From: an uncultured Oceanospirillaceae bacterium
Lineage (GTDB): Bacteria; Pseudomonadota; Gammaproteobacteria; Pseudomonadales; Balneatricaceae
DNA length: 64,000 nt
Direction of reading: 5' to 3'
Assembly: GCA_913057435.1 (NCBI GenBank)
Contig: CAJXNY010000009.1
Location: forward strand, 55,917 to 119,916
Below the pieces are notes generated by a model. That model was not told the origin of the DNA, made no database searches, and saw only the letters and a list, made by a program, of their open reading frames with translations. The translations under genes were made by a program, and so were the position numbers. Shown here one piece after another: positions 9,210 through 19,820 of this stretch (position 1 is its first letter; every line of letters begins with the position of its first letter).

Positions 9210-10298
9210 ATGAGTAATCAGGAACAGGAACTGGGCGTTCTGCGTCAGCAGATTGATAGCATTGATAAACAGATGCATGAACTGCTGAACCTGCGAGCGA
9301 CCTGCGCTCAGCAGGTGGCAGAGGTCAAACAGAAGTATCAGGGCGTTCAGGATGCGGTGTTCTATCGCCCTGAGCGTGAAGCCCAGGTGTTGCGTGCCGT
9401 GATGGAGCGCAACCCGGGCCCGCTGGATGACAAAGAGGTTGCACGGTTGTTCCGTGAGATCATGTCGGTCTGTCTGGCGCTTGAAGAGCCGATGAAAGTG
9501 GCGTTCCTGGGGCCGAAAGGCACCTTTACTCAGCAGGCGGCTTTGAAACACTTTGGTCAGGCGGCACAGTCGCTGCCGCAGAATTCACTGGACCAGGTAT
9601 TCCGGGAAGTGACGGCAGGTAATGCCCACTACGGTGTAGTGCCGATTGAAAACTCCACCGAGGGTGTTGTCAGCCATACGCTGGATCTGTTCCGTCAATA
9701 CAATCTGCAGATCTGTGGTGAGGTCGAGCTGCCGGTGCATCAGCACCTGTTACGCAAGGCGGGTGATAGCGTTGAGGTGGCACGAATCTATGCTCATCCA
9801 CAGGCCTTTGCTCAGTGCAATGGCTGGCTGGAACAGGTGCACCCGAGCGCTGAGCGGATTGAAGTCAGCTGCAATGCTGACGCGGCTCGCCGGGCTGCTG
9901 CTGATACCAGTGGCAGTGCGGCGCTGGCCAGTGACATGGCGGCGGATTTGCATAACCTGCAGATGGTGTCGCGTAATGTTGAAGATCAGCCCGACAGTGT
10001 GGCGCGCTTTCTGATTATCGGTGATCAGGATGTCGGTGCCAGTGGCGAAGATAAAACCTCGATTCTGGTTAGCGCACACCATGAGCCCGGTGCCCTGTAT
10101 CAGCTGCTGGAGCCGTTTAACCGCGGTAAAATCAGCCTGACGCGGGTGGAAACGCGCTCAGCCCACAATGCCTGCCTGTTCTATATCGATTTTGAAGGCC
10201 ATTGTTCTGATGACAATATCCGGCCGATCCTGCGTGAGCTGGAAGCAAACAGTGTTGAGCTGAAGCTGCTGGGCTCTTATCCACGCTGTGTGCTTTAA
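9210..10298 (+). CDS. pheA: bifunctional chorismate mutase / prephenate dehydratase (P-protein)
   Basis: A 362-residue P-protein in three parts. An AroQ-type chorismate mutase covers about residues 1-92 (LRQQIDSIDKQMHELLNLRATCAQQVAEVK). Prephenate dehydratase covers about 95-275 (VAFLGPKGTFTQQAA, and VPIENSTEGVVSHTLD near 150). The C-terminal ACT domain (HHEPGALYQLLEPF, then LTRVETRSA) should give phenylalanine feedback inhibition. It converts chorismate to phenylpyruvate. The Shine-Dalgarno GAGGGGC is strong. In Pseudomonas a hisC copy follows; here the tyrA-aroA fusion follows directly. Confidence 0.97.
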   Translation: MSNQEQELGVLRQQIDSIDKQMHELLNLRATCAQQVAEVKQKYQGVQDAVFYRPEREAQVLRAVMERNPGPLDDKEVARLFREIMSVCLALEEPMKVAFLGPKGTFTQQAALKHFGQAAQSLPQNSLDQVFREVTAGNAHYGVVPIENSTEGVVSHTLDLFRQYNLQICGEVELPVHQHLLRKAGDSVEVARIYAHPQAFAQCNGWLEQVHPSAERIEVSCNADAARRAAADTSGSAALASDMAADLHNLQMVSRNVEDQPDSVARFLIIGDQDVGASGEDKTSILVSAHHEPGALYQLLEPFNRGKISLTRVETRSAHNACLFYIDFEGHCSDDNIRPILRELEANSVELKLLGSYPRCVL

Positions 10299-10344
10299 GC
10301 AGACAGGGTGACGGCAATATCAACGGGCAAGGCAGGTGCAGAGT

Positions 10345-12561
10345 GTGACAGATACCGTTCAACAGGTGTTGATACTGGGGTTGGGGCTGATTGGTGGCTC
10401 CCTGGCTAAGGCATTACGGCAGCGTAACTTCTGCCCGCGGGTGGTGGGCTACGATCGCAATGTGGCGGAACTGGAAGCCGGTGTCAGCCTTGGTGTTATT
10501 GATGAGGCGGCACTGGATCTACCGGCAGCGGTGACCAATTCGGATATTGTCGTGCTGGCGGTGCCAGTCAAAGCGATGGAAACGGTACTGGCACAGATTA
10601 CGCCACACCTTAAACCAGGCGCTCTGATTACCGATGTAGGCAGTACCAAAGGCAATATTATCGCCGCAGCACGGCCTATTTTGGCCGGGCAGCTGCATCG
10701 TTTTGTGCCCGGTCACCCGATTGCGGGCTCGGAAAAGAGCGGTGTTGCCGCGGCTGATGGCGATCTGTTTCGTCATCATAAAGTGATTGTCACACCGCTG
10801 GTGGAGAATTCTGCCGCCGATGTGCAAACCATCTCCCGGATGTGGCAGATTACCGGTGCTGAAGTGCTGCAGATGGAGATTGATCGCCATGATGAAGTGC
10901 TGGCGGCCACCAGCCATCTGCCACACCTGCTGGCGTTTTCGCTGGTGGATACTCTGGCGCGGGAAGAAGACAGCACTGAAATCTTCCGCTATGCGGCCGG
11001 TGGCTTCCGTGATTTTACCCGGATTGCCGCCAGTGATCCGGTGATGTGGCGTGATATTGGTCAGGCTAACCGGGACGCCATACTAAAACAGATTGACCGA
11101 TTCAGTGAAGGGGTGAGCAAGTTGCGCACCGCCGTCGCTCAGGGCGATGGTGAGACGATGACCGGGATCTTTACCCGGGCACAGTCCGCACGGCAGCACT
11201 TCTCACGTATTTTATCTTCGACAGCGTATGCGAATACTATGACTACTAACGACGTTACCTTTCATGTGCAACCCGGTGGCAGTGCGAATGGCACTATCCG
11301 TGTACCGGGTGATAAATCGATCTCTCACCGCTCCATTATGCTGGGTGCGCTGGCCGACGGTATTACCGAAGTCAGCGGTTTCCTTGAGGGTGAAGACAGC
11401 CTGGCAACGCTACAGGCGTTCCGCGATATGGGTGTTGTGATCGAAGGCCCGTATGAAGGCGAAGTGAAAATATATGGTGTCGGCCTTAATGGCCTGCAGC
11501 AACCACCGGGCCCACTCTATGTAGGTAACTCCGGTACTTCAATGCGTCTGCTGTCCGGCCTGCTGGCGGCACAGAGCTTTGATACTGAGCTGACTGGTGA
11601 TGCTTCGCTGACCAAACGACCAATGGCTCGTGTGGCAGATCCGTTGCGCCTGATGGGCGCGGTAATTGAAACGGCAGAAAATGGCCGCCCACCGATGAAA
11701 ATCAAAGGTGGCCAGCCACTCAAGGGCATTCATTATGATATGCCGATGGCATCGGCTCAGGTGAAATCCTGCCTGATGCTGGCGGGCCTGTACGCTGAGG
11801 GTGAAACCTCGGTGACGGAACCGGCTCCGACCCGTGACCATTCCGAGCGGATGCTGCGTGGCTTCGGTTATCCGGTCGCCCAGCAGGGTAACCTGGTGAC
11901 GGTGGAATCTGGCCATAGCCTGAGCGCTGGCAAAATTGATGTGCCGTCGGATATCTCTTCTGCAACGTTCTTTATGGTGGCGGCGGCGATCTGTCCGGGG
12001 TCTGATATTACCTTGCAGCATGTCGGTATTAATCCGACCCGTATCGGCGTGATCAATATCCTGCAGCTGATGGGTGCGGACCTTGAGTTGCTCAATGAGC
12101 GTGAAGTCGGCGGTGAGCCGGTGGCGGATATTCGTGTTCGTTATGCGCCGCTTAAAGGCATCCATGTACCGGAAGATCAGGTGCCGCTGGCCATTGATGA
12201 GTTCCCGGCGCTGTTTGTGGCAGCGGCCTGTGCTCAGGGCCAGACGGTTGTGTCTGGTGCTGAGGAGTTGCGGGTGAAAGAAAGCGACCGTATTCAGGCG
12301 ATGGTTGATGGTCTGAAAATTCTGGGTGTTGATATCGAAGGCACTGCTGATGGTGCCATCATCAACGGTTGTGAAGCTTTCGGGGGTGGCGTTGTTGAGA
12401 GCCATGATGACCATCGCATCGCGATGGCATTCACCATTGCTTCATTACGCGCCCGTGAAGCAATTACGGTGAATGAGTGCGCCAATGTCGCCACATCGTT
12501 CCCGGTGTTTGTTGAGCTGGCGCAGCAGGTCGGTATTAAAGTCACCAAGGAAGAAAAGTGA
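10345..12561 (+). CDS. prephenate dehydrogenase - EPSP synthase fusion (TyrA-AroA)
   Basis: A single frame encodes two enzymes. Residues about 1-290 are prephenate/cyclohexadienyl dehydrogenase: the NAD motif is [15 protein letters not shown], and [13 protein letters not shown] and [10 protein letters not shown] follow. Residues about 302-738 are 5-enolpyruvylshikimate-3-phosphate synthase ([48 protein letters not shown]). They act on the tyrosine branch and on the step before chorismate. The same fusion exists in Pseudomonas. The start is a GTG at 10345, with CAGG eight bases upstream; a GTG at 10336 is also in frame. An in-frame ATG at 11239 sits exactly at the domain junction and could give separate AroA. 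Confidence 0.95.
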   Translation: MTDTVQQVLILGLGLIGGSLAKALRQRNFCPRVVGYDRNVAELEAGVSLGVIDEAALDLPAAVTNSDIVVLAVPVKAMETVLAQITPHLKPGALITDVGSTKGNIIAAARPILAGQLHRFVPGHPIAGSEKSGVAAADGDLFRHHKVIVTPLVENSAADVQTISRMWQITGAEVLQMEIDRHDEVLAATSHLPHLLAFSLVDTLAREEDSTEIFRYAAGGFRDFTRIAASDPVMWRDIGQANRDAILKQIDRFSEGVSKLRTAVAQGDGETMTGIFTRAQSARQHFSRILSSTAYANTMTTNDVTFHVQPGGSANGTIRVPGDKSISHRSIMLGALADGITEVSGFLEGEDSLATLQAFRDMGVVIEGPYEGEVKIYGVGLNGLQQPPGPLYVGNSGTSMRLLSGLLAAQSFDTELTGDASLTKRPMARVADPLRLMGAVIETAENGRPPMKIKGGQPLKGIHYDMPMASAQVKSCLMLAGLYAEGETSVTEPAPTRDHSERMLRGFGYPVAQQGNLVTVESGHSLSAGKIDVPSDISSATFFMVAAAICPGSDITLQHVGINPTRIGVINILQLMGADLELLNEREVGGEPVADIRVRYAPLKGIHVPEDQVPLAIDEFPALFVAAACAQGQTVVSGAEELRVKESDRIQAMVDGLKILGVDIEGTADGAIINGCEAFGGGVVESHDDHRIAMAFTIASLRAREAITVNECANVATSFPVFVELAQQVGIKVTKEEK

Positions 12562-13256
12562 TGACCACTGAAACGGGTATTGTTGCACCGGTCATTACCG
12601 TTGATGGACCGAGCGGCTCAGGTAAGGGCACATTGTGTAAATTGCTGGCGGAAGCGCTGGGCTGGAACCTGCTGGACAGCGGTGCGCTGTATCGACTGGT
12701 CGGGCTGGCGGCAAAACACCACGGTGTCGCGCCGGACGATGAACCGGCACTGGTGGTACTGGCAGCACATCTGGATGTGCAGTTTATTGCTGAAAAAGAC
12801 AAAGACCTGCGCATTATTCTGGAAGGCGAAGAGGTGACTAACGCCATTCGTACTGAGGAGGCCGGTAGCTGGGCATCGAAAGTCGCTGCCATTGGCGCGG
12901 TACGCGATGCACTGCTGGAGCGCCAGCGGGCGTTTGCCGAAGAACCGGGCCTGATTGCCGATGGCCGGGATATGGGAACGGTCGTTTTCCCGGACGCCGG
13001 GTTGAAAGTTTACCTGGATGCGAGCGCAGAAGAGCGTGCCCATAGACGTTATAACCAGTTGATTAGCAAGGGGGTGGATGCTAGTCTTCAGACAATATTA
13101 GAGGACATTCAAGCCCGCGACGCACGTGATATGAACCGTGCTGTCGCTCCGCTGAAGCCCGCATCTGATGCCGTTATCCTTGATAGTACGCAGTTGTCGA
13201 TCGACGACGTTTTAGCGGCTGTGCTAGAGCAAGCCAGACATTCAGGTCTACGCTGA
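12561..13256 (+). CDS. cmk: cytidylate kinase
   Basis: CMP/dCMP kinase of 231 residues. The P-loop is GPSGSGKGT near residues 18-26, [10 protein letters not shown] is the CMP-binding region, and [14 protein letters not shown] and [16 protein letters not shown] are conserved. Its ATG overlaps the aroA stop codon (TGATG), which implies translational coupling. A GTG three bases earlier is in frame but less likely. It is followed by rpsA, the standard proteobacterial arrangement. Confidence 0.97.
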   Translation: MTTETGIVAPVITVDGPSGSGKGTLCKLLAEALGWNLLDSGALYRLVGLAAKHHGVAPDDEPALVVLAAHLDVQFIAEKDKDLRIILEGEEVTNAIRTEEAGSWASKVAAIGAVRDALLERQRAFAEEPGLIADGRDMGTVVFPDAGLKVYLDASAEERAHRRYNQLISKGVDASLQTILEDIQARDARDMNRAVAPLKPASDAVILDSTQLSIDDVLAAVLEQARHSGLR

Positions 13257-13293
13257 CGCGACCGGCTCACATATTGCGAGGATGGGACTGATC

Positions 13294-14976
13294 ATGAGCG
13301 AGAGTTTTGCCGAACTATTTGAAGAAAGTCTGAAAGAGCTACAAATGGCACCGGGTGCCATTGTCAGTGGCGTTGTCGTGGCGATTGATGGTGACTTTAT
13401 CACCGTACATGCCGGGCTGAAATCAGAAGGCGTTATTCCGCGAGATCAGTTCCTGGACAGCAACGGCGAATTAACTATTGCCGTCGGGGATGAAGTTCGG
13501 GTTGCACTGGAGGCCGTTGAAGATGGCTTTGGAACAACCCAGTTATCCCGTGACAAAGCGAAGCGGGCGGAAGCCTGGGCTGTACTGGAAACAGCCTTTA
13601 GCAACGATGAGATCGTTAAAGGCAGTATCATCGGTAAAGTCAGGGGTGGCTTTACCGTTGACCTCAACTCCATACAGGCCTTCCTGCCAGGCTCTCTGGT
13701 TGATATTCGGCCTATCCGCGACACTGCCCACCTCGAACATATCGAACTCGAATTCAAACTGGTTAAGCTGGATGAGCGCCGCAATAACATTGTGGTGTCC
13801 CGTCGTGCTGTGCTGGAAGCAGCTTACTCTGAAGAACGCCAGAAGCTGCTGGAGTCCATGGCGGAAGGAATCACGCTTAAAGGGGTGGTGAAAAACCTGA
13901 CCGACTATGGTGCCTTTATTGATCTGGGTGGCATCGATGGCTTGCTGCACATTACTGATATTGCCTGGAAACGGGTCAAGCATCCCAGTGAGCTGCTGAC
14001 GGTGGGGGATGAGATCGAGGTTAAGGTGTTGCGCTTTGATCGCGAACGCAACCGTGTTTCGCTGGGCATGAAACAGCTGACCGATGACCCATGGACAAGC
14101 CTGATGCGTGAGTACAGTGTTGGCACCCGGGCGCCTGCCCGAGTAACCAACCTGACTGACTACGGCTGCTTTGCTGAAATTACCGATGGCATTGAAGGGC
14201 TGGTGCATGTCTCCGAAATGGACTGGACCAATAAAAACGTTCATCCCTCGAAGATGGTCCAGGTCGGTGATGAAATTGAAGTCATGCTGCTGGATATTGA
14301 TCATGAACGTCGGCGTATTTCGCTGGGCATGAAGCAGTGCCAGCAAAACCCATGGCAAGCCTTTGCCAGCAACCATAACAAAGGCGATCACTACAGCGGT
14401 GTCATCAAATCGATTACTGATTTCGGTATCTTTATCGGCCTGGATGGTGGCATTGATGGCCTGATCCACCTGTCTGATCTGAGCTGGGAACAGGGCGTTG
14501 AAGCCAGCGTGAAGGATTTTAATAAAGGTGACACGGTTGAGGCCGTTATATTGTCTGTTGATCCAGAGCGTGAGCGCATAGCACTGGGTATCAAGCAGCT
14601 GGAGGAAGACCCGTTTAGCCTGTTTGTCGCTCATTCAGCGAAAGGCAGTGTGGTAAAAGGGATTCTGAGTGAAGTGACTCAACGTAGTGCCACAGTACAG
14701 CTGGCCGACGGCGTGGAGGGCACACTCAAAGCGGCTGAAGCCAGCCTTGAGCGGGTTGAGGATCTGACCCAGTTGTTACAGGTTGGCGCTGAGCTTGAGG
14801 CCATGGTTGTTATGGTCGACCGGCGTAACCGGGGTATCAGCCTGTCGGTTAAACAGATGACTAAGCAACAGGAACAGCAAGCGGTTGCGGCGCTTCGAGA
14901 GAAGCCCGCCGAGACTGCCGGACCAACCACCATTGGTGACCTGATCCGGGCGCAGATGAATAAAAACTCACGCTGA
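13294..14976 (+). CDS. rpsA: 30S ribosomal protein S1
   Basis: Protein of 560 residues with six S1 repeats, the usual length. The first two bind the ribosome; the later copies (for example [25 protein letters not shown] near residue 195 and [27 protein letters not shown] near 280) bind mRNA. It begins [13 protein letters not shown], the standard S1 start, so the in-frame ATG twelve bases earlier is not used. A GGGA lies six bases before the start. Confidence 0.98.
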   Translation: MSESFAELFEESLKELQMAPGAIVSGVVVAIDGDFITVHAGLKSEGVIPRDQFLDSNGELTIAVGDEVRVALEAVEDGFGTTQLSRDKAKRAEAWAVLETAFSNDEIVKGSIIGKVRGGFTVDLNSIQAFLPGSLVDIRPIRDTAHLEHIELEFKLVKLDERRNNIVVSRRAVLEAAYSEERQKLLESMAEGITLKGVVKNLTDYGAFIDLGGIDGLLHITDIAWKRVKHPSELLTVGDEIEVKVLRFDRERNRVSLGMKQLTDDPWTSLMREYSVGTRAPARVTNLTDYGCFAEITDGIEGLVHVSEMDWTNKNVHPSKMVQVGDEIEVMLLDIDHERRRISLGMKQCQQNPWQAFASNHNKGDHYSGVIKSITDFGIFIGLDGGIDGLIHLSDLSWEQGVEASVKDFNKGDTVEAVILSVDPERERIALGIKQLEEDPFSLFVAHSAKGSVVKGILSEVTQRSATVQLADGVEGTLKAAEASLERVEDLTQLLQVGAELEAMVVMVDRRNRGISLSVKQMTKQQEQQAVAALREKPAETAGPTTIGDLIRAQMNKNSR

Positions 14977-15074
14977 TCAATGGGTCAGTGCGGGTAAGCC
15001 GAAGGCCTGCCGTTGGCGGGGAAAATAATAACAAGGTGTAGAGAAAGCGGGACAGAATGTCTGGAGGGAAGACC

Positions 15075-15368
15075 ATGACCAAGTCAGAACTGATAGAACG
15101 CCTCGTTGACAGGCACGAGCAGCTGTCGGTCAAAGATGTTGAATTGGCCGTGAAAACCATGCTTGATCAGATGACCGAGTCATTATCACATGGTGATCGG
15201 ATAGAGATTCGGGGTTTTGGCAGCTTCTCGCTGCACTACCGTGCTCCTCGGGTAGGACGTAATCCTAAAACTGGCGAATCTGTTTCGTTAACGGCAAAAT
15301 ACGTTCCGCACTTTAAGCCAGGCAAAGAGTTGCGCGAACAGGTTAACGATAGCCTGCTGGAGTATTGA
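15075..15368 (+). CDS. ihfB: integration host factor subunit beta
   Basis: HU/IHF-family DNA-bending protein of 97 residues. [23 protein letters not shown] opens the dimerisation core, and [22 protein letters not shown] holds the beta-arm with the minor-groove proline. A strong GGAGGGAAG precedes the ATG at 15075. It follows rpsA, as in most gammaproteobacteria. Confidence 0.97.
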   Translation: MTKSELIERLVDRHEQLSVKDVELAVKTMLDQMTESLSHGDRIEIRGFGSFSLHYRAPRVGRNPKTGESVSLTAKYVPHFKPGKELREQVNDSLLEY

Positions 15369-15469
15369 GGCTGGTATCTGCCTGATTCTCGGGTACAGAA
15401 TTTATAGGGCCACTGACGGGACTGTGGGTGGCCATCCGTTAATAGCTTGATGAGAAGGGGCCATTTCAC

Positions 15470-15775
15470 GTGCGTTGGCTGAAAACACTGATTGTAGGGG
15501 TACTTTGCGCGGCAATGCTGCTGGTAGGGATCCTGTTTACTATTCATAACACCCAGCAAGTAATGATCGACCTGGTGGTTGTTCAGCTTCCTGAAGCGAG
15601 TCTTTCGCTCTGGTTGATTGCATTCCTGGGGTTAGGTGCTGTGTTTGGCGTTGTTCTGAGCGTCTTTACGGCACTGATATTGCGTACCCGTCTTGGTGCT
15701 GCTCGTCGTCGCTTCACTACAGCTCAACGTGAGCTTGATGAGCTGCGTACCGCGTCACTGAAAGATGCCGTCTGA
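15470..15775 (+). CDS. lapA: LPS assembly protein LapA (DUF1049)
   Basis: Small inner-membrane protein of 101 residues with two transmembrane segments (about 5-26 and 42-66), the HNTQQVMIDLVVVQLPEASLSLWL stretch typical of the family between them, and a C-terminal amphipathic helix. It starts at GTG 15470 after GAGAAGGGG. With LapB it helps control LpxC turnover and so LPS level. Its end overlaps the lapB start by 11 bases. Confidence 0.9.
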   Translation: MRWLKTLIVGVLCAAMLLVGILFTIHNTQQVMIDLVVVQLPEASLSLWLIAFLGLGAVFGVVLSVFTALILRTRLGAARRRFTTAQRELDELRTASLKDAV

Positions 15776-16967
15776 GCTGCAGAATTATTATCTGATAGTC
15801 CCGCTATTCTTCGCGATCAGTATTGGCTGGTGGCTGGGAAGGCGGGAGCGTGCGAGGCCGCCGGTGCGGCCTGGCGCTGATCTTAGCCAGGAGTACTTTG
15901 CTGGTCTGGATTATCTATTAAATGAGAAAGTTGATGAAGCGATTGAGAGCTTTATCCGCGCGCTGGAAATAAACTCCGATACCATTCCTGCCCATCTGGC
16001 GCTCGCCAAACTGTTTCGTCGTAAAGGTGATGTTGATCGGGCGATCCGCATGCATCAGAATCTGCTGGCAAGGCCTGACCTGACCCACGATGACTCCTTA
16101 CGCGTGCAGATGGCGCTGGCTCGCGACTATTATGCCGTTGGTCTGCTGGATCGAGCTGAGAACCTGTTGCTTGAAATTATCCGTCAAAAGCCACCGGCTA
16201 AAACACGCTGCAATGCACTGTCCCTGCTGATTAAACTCTATGAAAAAGAAGGCGAGTGGGCGCAGGCATTGCTAACGGCTGATAAAATGGAGCCGGACGA
16301 ACAGCGTGAATTTCGGGTTGAGCTGGCACACTACTGTTGCGAGCTGGCACAGGCTGATATTGAAGCAGGTGACAGCCGTCAGGCCCGCCAGTACCTCAAG
16401 ACAGCGGCCAGCTATGATGATGGCCAGGTACGGATTTTTTTGCTTGAAGCCCGCCTTGAGCAACAGCAGGCGCGCTGGCGTCAGGCGATCAAGAGTTTTA
16501 AAAAGGCCCATGAACGCGATCCTCTGTTTATCCGGGAAACGATTGCCGAGCTGCAGGTTTGTTATGCTGCGCTGGACCAGTCGAAGGACTGCGTTAAATA
16601 CCTTAAAAAGCTGATGGCTGAGTCCCCCTCTACCTCTGCCATGCTGGCGCTGGCAGAGCAGATACGTGATCAGCGTGGCAGCTATGCGGCGGGGAGCTAT
16701 ATTACTGAAGAGCTGAAAAAGCGGCCCTCAGTCAAAGGCTTTAATCGCCTGATGGACATCCATATTGGCGATACCTCCAGTGAAGACGGTGACGATGGCC
16801 AGAATCGACTGCAGGTATTGCGTGGTTTGACGGGCCAGCTGGAACTGAGTAAACCCGTGTACTGTTGCAACAGCTGTGGCTTTTCCGGTCGCTTGCTGCA
16901 CTGGCACTGCCCGACCTGTAAACGGTGGGGAACAACCCGGCCGATTCAGGGCCTTGAGGGTGAATAG
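15765..16967 (+). CDS. lapB: LPS assembly protein LapB (TPR and rubredoxin-type metal site)
   Basis: Protein of 400 residues with a single N-terminal membrane anchor (about 7-22), tandem tetratricopeptide repeats from about residue 45 to 340, and a C-terminal rubredoxin-like knuckle (CCNSCGF ... HCPTCKRWG) that binds iron or zinc. LapB adapts LpxC to the FtsH protease and balances LPS with phospholipid synthesis. The length and both Cys pairs are intact. The start overlaps lapA. Confidence 0.95.
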   Translation: MPSELQNYYLIVPLFFAISIGWWLGRRERARPPVRPGADLSQEYFAGLDYLLNEKVDEAIESFIRALEINSDTIPAHLALAKLFRRKGDVDRAIRMHQNLLARPDLTHDDSLRVQMALARDYYAVGLLDRAENLLLEIIRQKPPAKTRCNALSLLIKLYEKEGEWAQALLTADKMEPDEQREFRVELAHYCCELAQADIEAGDSRQARQYLKTAASYDDGQVRIFLLEARLEQQQARWRQAIKSFKKAHERDPLFIRETIAELQVCYAALDQSKDCVKYLKKLMAESPSTSAMLALAEQIRDQRGSYAAGSYITEELKKRPSVKGFNRLMDIHIGDTSSEDGDDGQNRLQVLRGLTGQLELSKPVYCCNSCGFSGRLLHWHCPTCKRWGTTRPIQGLEGE

Positions 16968-17010
16968 CAGTCTGTTTTTATATAACCAATCTGAGACAAA
17001 GAGAAGCTGA

Positions 17011-17724
17011 ATGAGCGTTGATTTGAACCGCGTAATTGTTGCCCTTGATTATGCTGACCAGCAGGATGCGCTGGCGATGGCTGAGCGTCTGGACCCGAAC
17101 CGGTGTCGGGTGAAGGTGGGTAAAGAGCTGTTTACACGCAGTGGGCCTGCGGTTGTTGAAGCGCTGCACAGTAAGGGTTTTGAAGTCTTTCTGGACCTGA
17201 AATTCCATGATATTCCAAACACGACGGCAAAAGCGGTACGTGCAGCGGCAGAGATGGGGGTCTGGATGGTGAATGTTCACGCCTCGGGCGGTCGGCGGAT
17301 GATGGAAACGGCCCGTGAAGAACTGGAGCAGGTTAATGGCAGTAACACATTGCTGATCGCAGTGACGGTGCTGACCAGTATGGAACGTTCAGATCTGGCA
17401 GATATTGGTCTGGATATTGAACCGCTGGAACATGTTAAGCGATTGGCTCAGCTGACTGAGCGTAGTGGACTGCACGGGGTTGTTTGTTCAGCGCAAGAAG
17501 TTGCGCCACTGCGTGAAACGATAGGTCAGGACTTTAAACTGGTAACGCCGGGTATCCGTCCGGCTGATGCTGAGGTTGGCGACCAGAAACGCATTATGAC
17601 GCCAGCGGATGCATTGACGGCGGGTAGTGACTACCTGGTCATTGGTCGACCTATTACCCGTGCAGCCAGCCCGGTTGAGGCGTTGCAGCGTATTGAGACG
17701 GAAGTTCAATCTGTATTGACTTGA
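17011..17724 (+). CDS. pyrF: orotidine 5'-phosphate decarboxylase
   Basis: TIM-barrel enzyme of 237 residues for the last step of UMP synthesis. The catalytic Asp-Lys-Asp array is in [11 protein letters not shown] near residues 66-76; VIVALDYAD opens the barrel and [12 protein letters not shown] is the phosphate-binding end. Its place after lapAB is conserved in gammaproteobacteria. A strong terminator follows. Confidence 0.97.
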   Translation: MSVDLNRVIVALDYADQQDALAMAERLDPNRCRVKVGKELFTRSGPAVVEALHSKGFEVFLDLKFHDIPNTTAKAVRAAAEMGVWMVNVHASGGRRMMETAREELEQVNGSNTLLIAVTVLTSMERSDLADIGLDIEPLEHVKRLAQLTERSGLHGVVCSAQEVAPLRETIGQDFKLVTPGIRPADAEVGDQKRIMTPADALTAGSDYLVIGRPITRAASPVEALQRIETEVQSVLT

Positions 17725-17750
17725 TAAGCCCGGATTCTCTGCTAAAACTG

Positions 17751-17783
17751 AAAGGCTGACTACATGATGTAGTCAGCCTTTTT
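17751..17783 (+). terminator. pyrF terminator
   Basis: GGCTGACTACA (17754-17764) and TGTAGTCAGCC (17768-17778) pair around TGA and are followed by five T residues. Confidence 0.9.
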
Positions 17784-17803
17784 CATAACAGGAGAACACA
17801 AGG

Positions 17804-18109
17804 ATGAAGACTCCAACGTGGTTTGGTTCGGTACTGGTCATCTTGCTACTGTCATTGTCGTCATTGAGTTGGGCAGAGCCAGTGAACATCAATACCGCAA
17901 CGCTGGCAGAGTTCACCACTCTGCGCGGTATTGGGGAGAAAAAGGCACAGGCAATCGTGTTGTACCGGACGGAAAAGGGCGGCTTTGGCTCCATTGACGA
18001 GCTGTTGAATGTCAAAGGCATTGGCCCTGCCACCTTGTTGAAAAATGAGCAGCGGCTCAGTATTGGTGCTGTTTCTACCGCACCGGCCAGCGCTGGCTTA
18101 ACTGAGTAA
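17804..18109 (+). CDS. secreted ComEA-like helix-hairpin-helix protein
   Basis: Protein of 101 residues with a signal peptide (about 1-25, cut after LSWA) and a double helix-hairpin-helix domain: VNINTATLAEFTTLRGIGEKKAQAIV then FGSIDELLNVKGIGPATL. This fold binds double-stranded DNA without sequence preference. In competent bacteria ComEA pulls incoming DNA into the periplasm; such short forms occur widely in gammaproteobacteria and are often of unproven role. It has its own GGAGAACACAAGG ribosome-binding site after the pyrF terminator. Confidence 0.88.
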   Translation: MKTPTWFGSVLVILLLSLSSLSWAEPVNINTATLAEFTTLRGIGEKKAQAIVLYRTEKGGFGSIDELLNVKGIGPATLLKNEQRLSIGAVSTAPASAGLTE

Positions 18110-18138
18110 GTTGATCAGGTAAAGAGTTGTAGCTGTCG

Positions 18139-18176
18139 GCGATTTTGCAGCGCGGTACCCGCAGTCGCAAAATCGC
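18139..18176. repeat. inverted repeat between comEA-like gene and AEC transporter
   Basis: GCGATTTTGC (18139-18148) and GCAAAATCGC (18167-18176) are perfect 10-bp arms around an inner CGCGGTACCCGC that can also fold. No T-run follows, so it is not a canonical terminator for either of the convergent genes, though it may protect or stall their 3' ends. Confidence 0.5.
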
Positions 18177-18220
18177 TGGTTCTGAATCACCCAAGCGACC
18201 CCTTTCTTATTCGTCGGCTG

Positions 18221-19120
18221 TCAGCCTCGCATCACATATGCCAGTGCCAGCGGGATCACCGCCAGGCTGGCAATATTTCCCAGCAACACAATTGAGGCTA
18301 CCTGATGGGGTTCCTGCTGGTAACGCTCGGCTACCATATAGTTGAGCACTGCCGGAGGCAGCGCGCCGAACAGTAACAGATAACCAAACTGGGTGTTGTC
18401 CAGCTGTAGCAGTGGTTGCAGAGCAAAGGCCAGCGCAATGCCACTGAGAGGGCACAGCAGCGCGCCCAACGCGCCGATTCGCCAGTGGCTAAAGTCCACG
18501 TAAGTCATCCGTACGCCCAGCGCAAACAGCATCAGTGGGATCGAGATCTGGCCCAGCATATCAATGAAGGTGTAAATGGCCGGTGGCATGGTCAGACCGG
18601 AGAAACTCCAGCCAATACCTGCGATTGAAGCCAGGATCATCGGGTTACGCAACACCACTAACAGGTTGCTGCGGTGATCAAGCATGTAGATGCCAACGGT
18701 AAAATGCAGCATATTCTCGACCATGAACAGCACAATGGCTGCAGGCAGTGCCTGTTCGCCAAAGGCCAGTACCACCAGTGGGATGCCCAGGTTACCGCTG
18801 TTATTAAACATCATCGGTGGCAGAAAGGTTTTCAGGTTCAGCTTTAGCAGCAGGGCAAGCGGCCATAGCAGCAAGCCTGAACCCAGTACAATGGCTGTGG
18901 CCCCCAGTGCCAGATGGCTGAAATCGGCCAGGTTGAACGACTTGGCCGACATCACGGCGAAGATCAGTGCCGGGACAAAAATATCCAGATTCAGTTTGTT
19001 GGGGATGGCCATCTCTGGCCGGTGACGACGGGCATAAAAAAAGCCGGTCAGCACAATGGCAGTCAGTGGGAAAACTGTCTGGAAGATTCGCTCCAGCAAA
19101 GACAGTGTGGTGGCATCCAT
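18221..19120 (-). CDS. AEC-family (auxin efflux carrier type) transporter
   Basis: Inner-membrane protein of 299 residues with about ten hydrophobic segments in two inverted halves (FPLTAIVLTGFFYARR at the start, FNNSGNLGIPLVVLAFGEQAL near residue 110 with the conserved NxGxxGxP). Bacterial members are reported to export or take up malate, malonate and other organic acids. The substrate is not evident here. It is a single gene transcribed toward comEA. Confidence 0.85.
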   Translation of the reverse strand: MDATTLSLLERIFQTVFPLTAIVLTGFFYARRHRPEMAIPNKLNLDIFVPALIFAVMSAKSFNLADFSHLALGATAIVLGSGLLLWPLALLLKLNLKTFLPPMMFNNSGNLGIPLVVLAFGEQALPAAIVLFMVENMLHFTVGIYMLDHRSNLLVVLRNPMILASIAGIGWSFSGLTMPPAIYTFIDMLGQISIPLMLFALGVRMTYVDFSHWRIGALGALLCPLSGIALAFALQPLLQLDNTQFGYLLLFGALPPAVLNYMVAERYQQEPHQVASIVLLGNIASLAVIPLALAYVMRG

Positions 19121-19147
19121 TCAAAACTCCTGACGCAACAACCAGAT

Positions 19148-19196
19148 AAAAAACGCCTCCATCAGTGCCCGAGAGACGGGTGGGCGGATGGAGGCG
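19148..19196 (-). terminator. terminator of the universal stress gene
   Basis: Read on the minus strand, CGCCTCCATC and GATGGAGGCG form a 10-bp stem with an inner CCCG/CGGG helix, followed by six T residues. It lies about 55 bases after the end of the stress-protein gene. Confidence 0.8.
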
Positions 19197-19250
19197 GGTG
19201 GAAAGCGTATAGCGTAATAGCGCCAGCGTCTATGGCACTGCCATAGCGCG

Positions 19251-19739
19251 TTACTGGTATTTTTTACCCGTTGGTACAACCAGCACGGGTACAGTTGCCT
19301 GGCGGTTCACCTGATGCGGAGTATGACTGTGATGGCCGATGCGATTCTCGTTACCCATCACAATCAGATCGGCTTTAGTCTGTTCAGCGACCAGCAGAAT
19401 GGCATCGGCGTGGTTTCCTTCCTCGATTCTGAACTCAACCTTAAGCTCGGGTGTTTCAGGCAGGCTGCTCAGTTCATCCTGACAGAACTCAGCAATACGG
19501 CTCTCCATCTGCTTCTTGATCTCGTTGATGCCTTCGTCGTGCATCTTTTTGACGATCTCTTCCGGCAGGTAGTTCTGGATCAGTGCACGACCCAGTTCAC
19601 CAACTGGCTCGATAACGTGCAGCATAATAATGCGAGCATCATTGGCAATGGCTTGCTGAACAGCCTGGCGGAATACCGGGCGGGTGTGTTTGCCCAGTGA
19701 GGTGGTGTAGAGAATCGTATTTACTTCAGGAAGTGCCAT
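19251..19739 (-). CDS. universal stress protein (UspA family)
   Basis: Single Usp domain of 162 residues. NTILYTTSLGKHTRP begins the alpha/beta fold, and the C-terminal ATP-binding motif is VMGNENRIGHHSHTPHQVNRQATVPVLVVP, a variant of GxxG(x9)GS/T. A negatively charged middle helix (EEIVKKMHDEGINEIKKQMESRIAEF) is inserted compared with E. coli UspA. I start at the second ATG, where GAGGG has proper spacing. The neighbour upstream is dld. Confidence 0.85.
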   Translation of the reverse strand: MALPEVNTILYTTSLGKHTRPVFRQAVQQAIANDARIIMLHVIEPVGELGRALIQNYLPEEIVKKMHDEGINEIKKQMESRIAEFCQDELSSLPETPELKVEFRIEEGNHADAILLVAEQTKADLIVMGNENRIGHHSHTPHQVNRQATVPVLVVPTGKKYQ

Positions 19740-19820
19740 GGTCATACCCTCGTTCAGATAATCGGGCCTGAGACTGCAGGCCCGATCGTTAATCCATCAA
19801 TCTGGTAGTGCTGGCACTGT

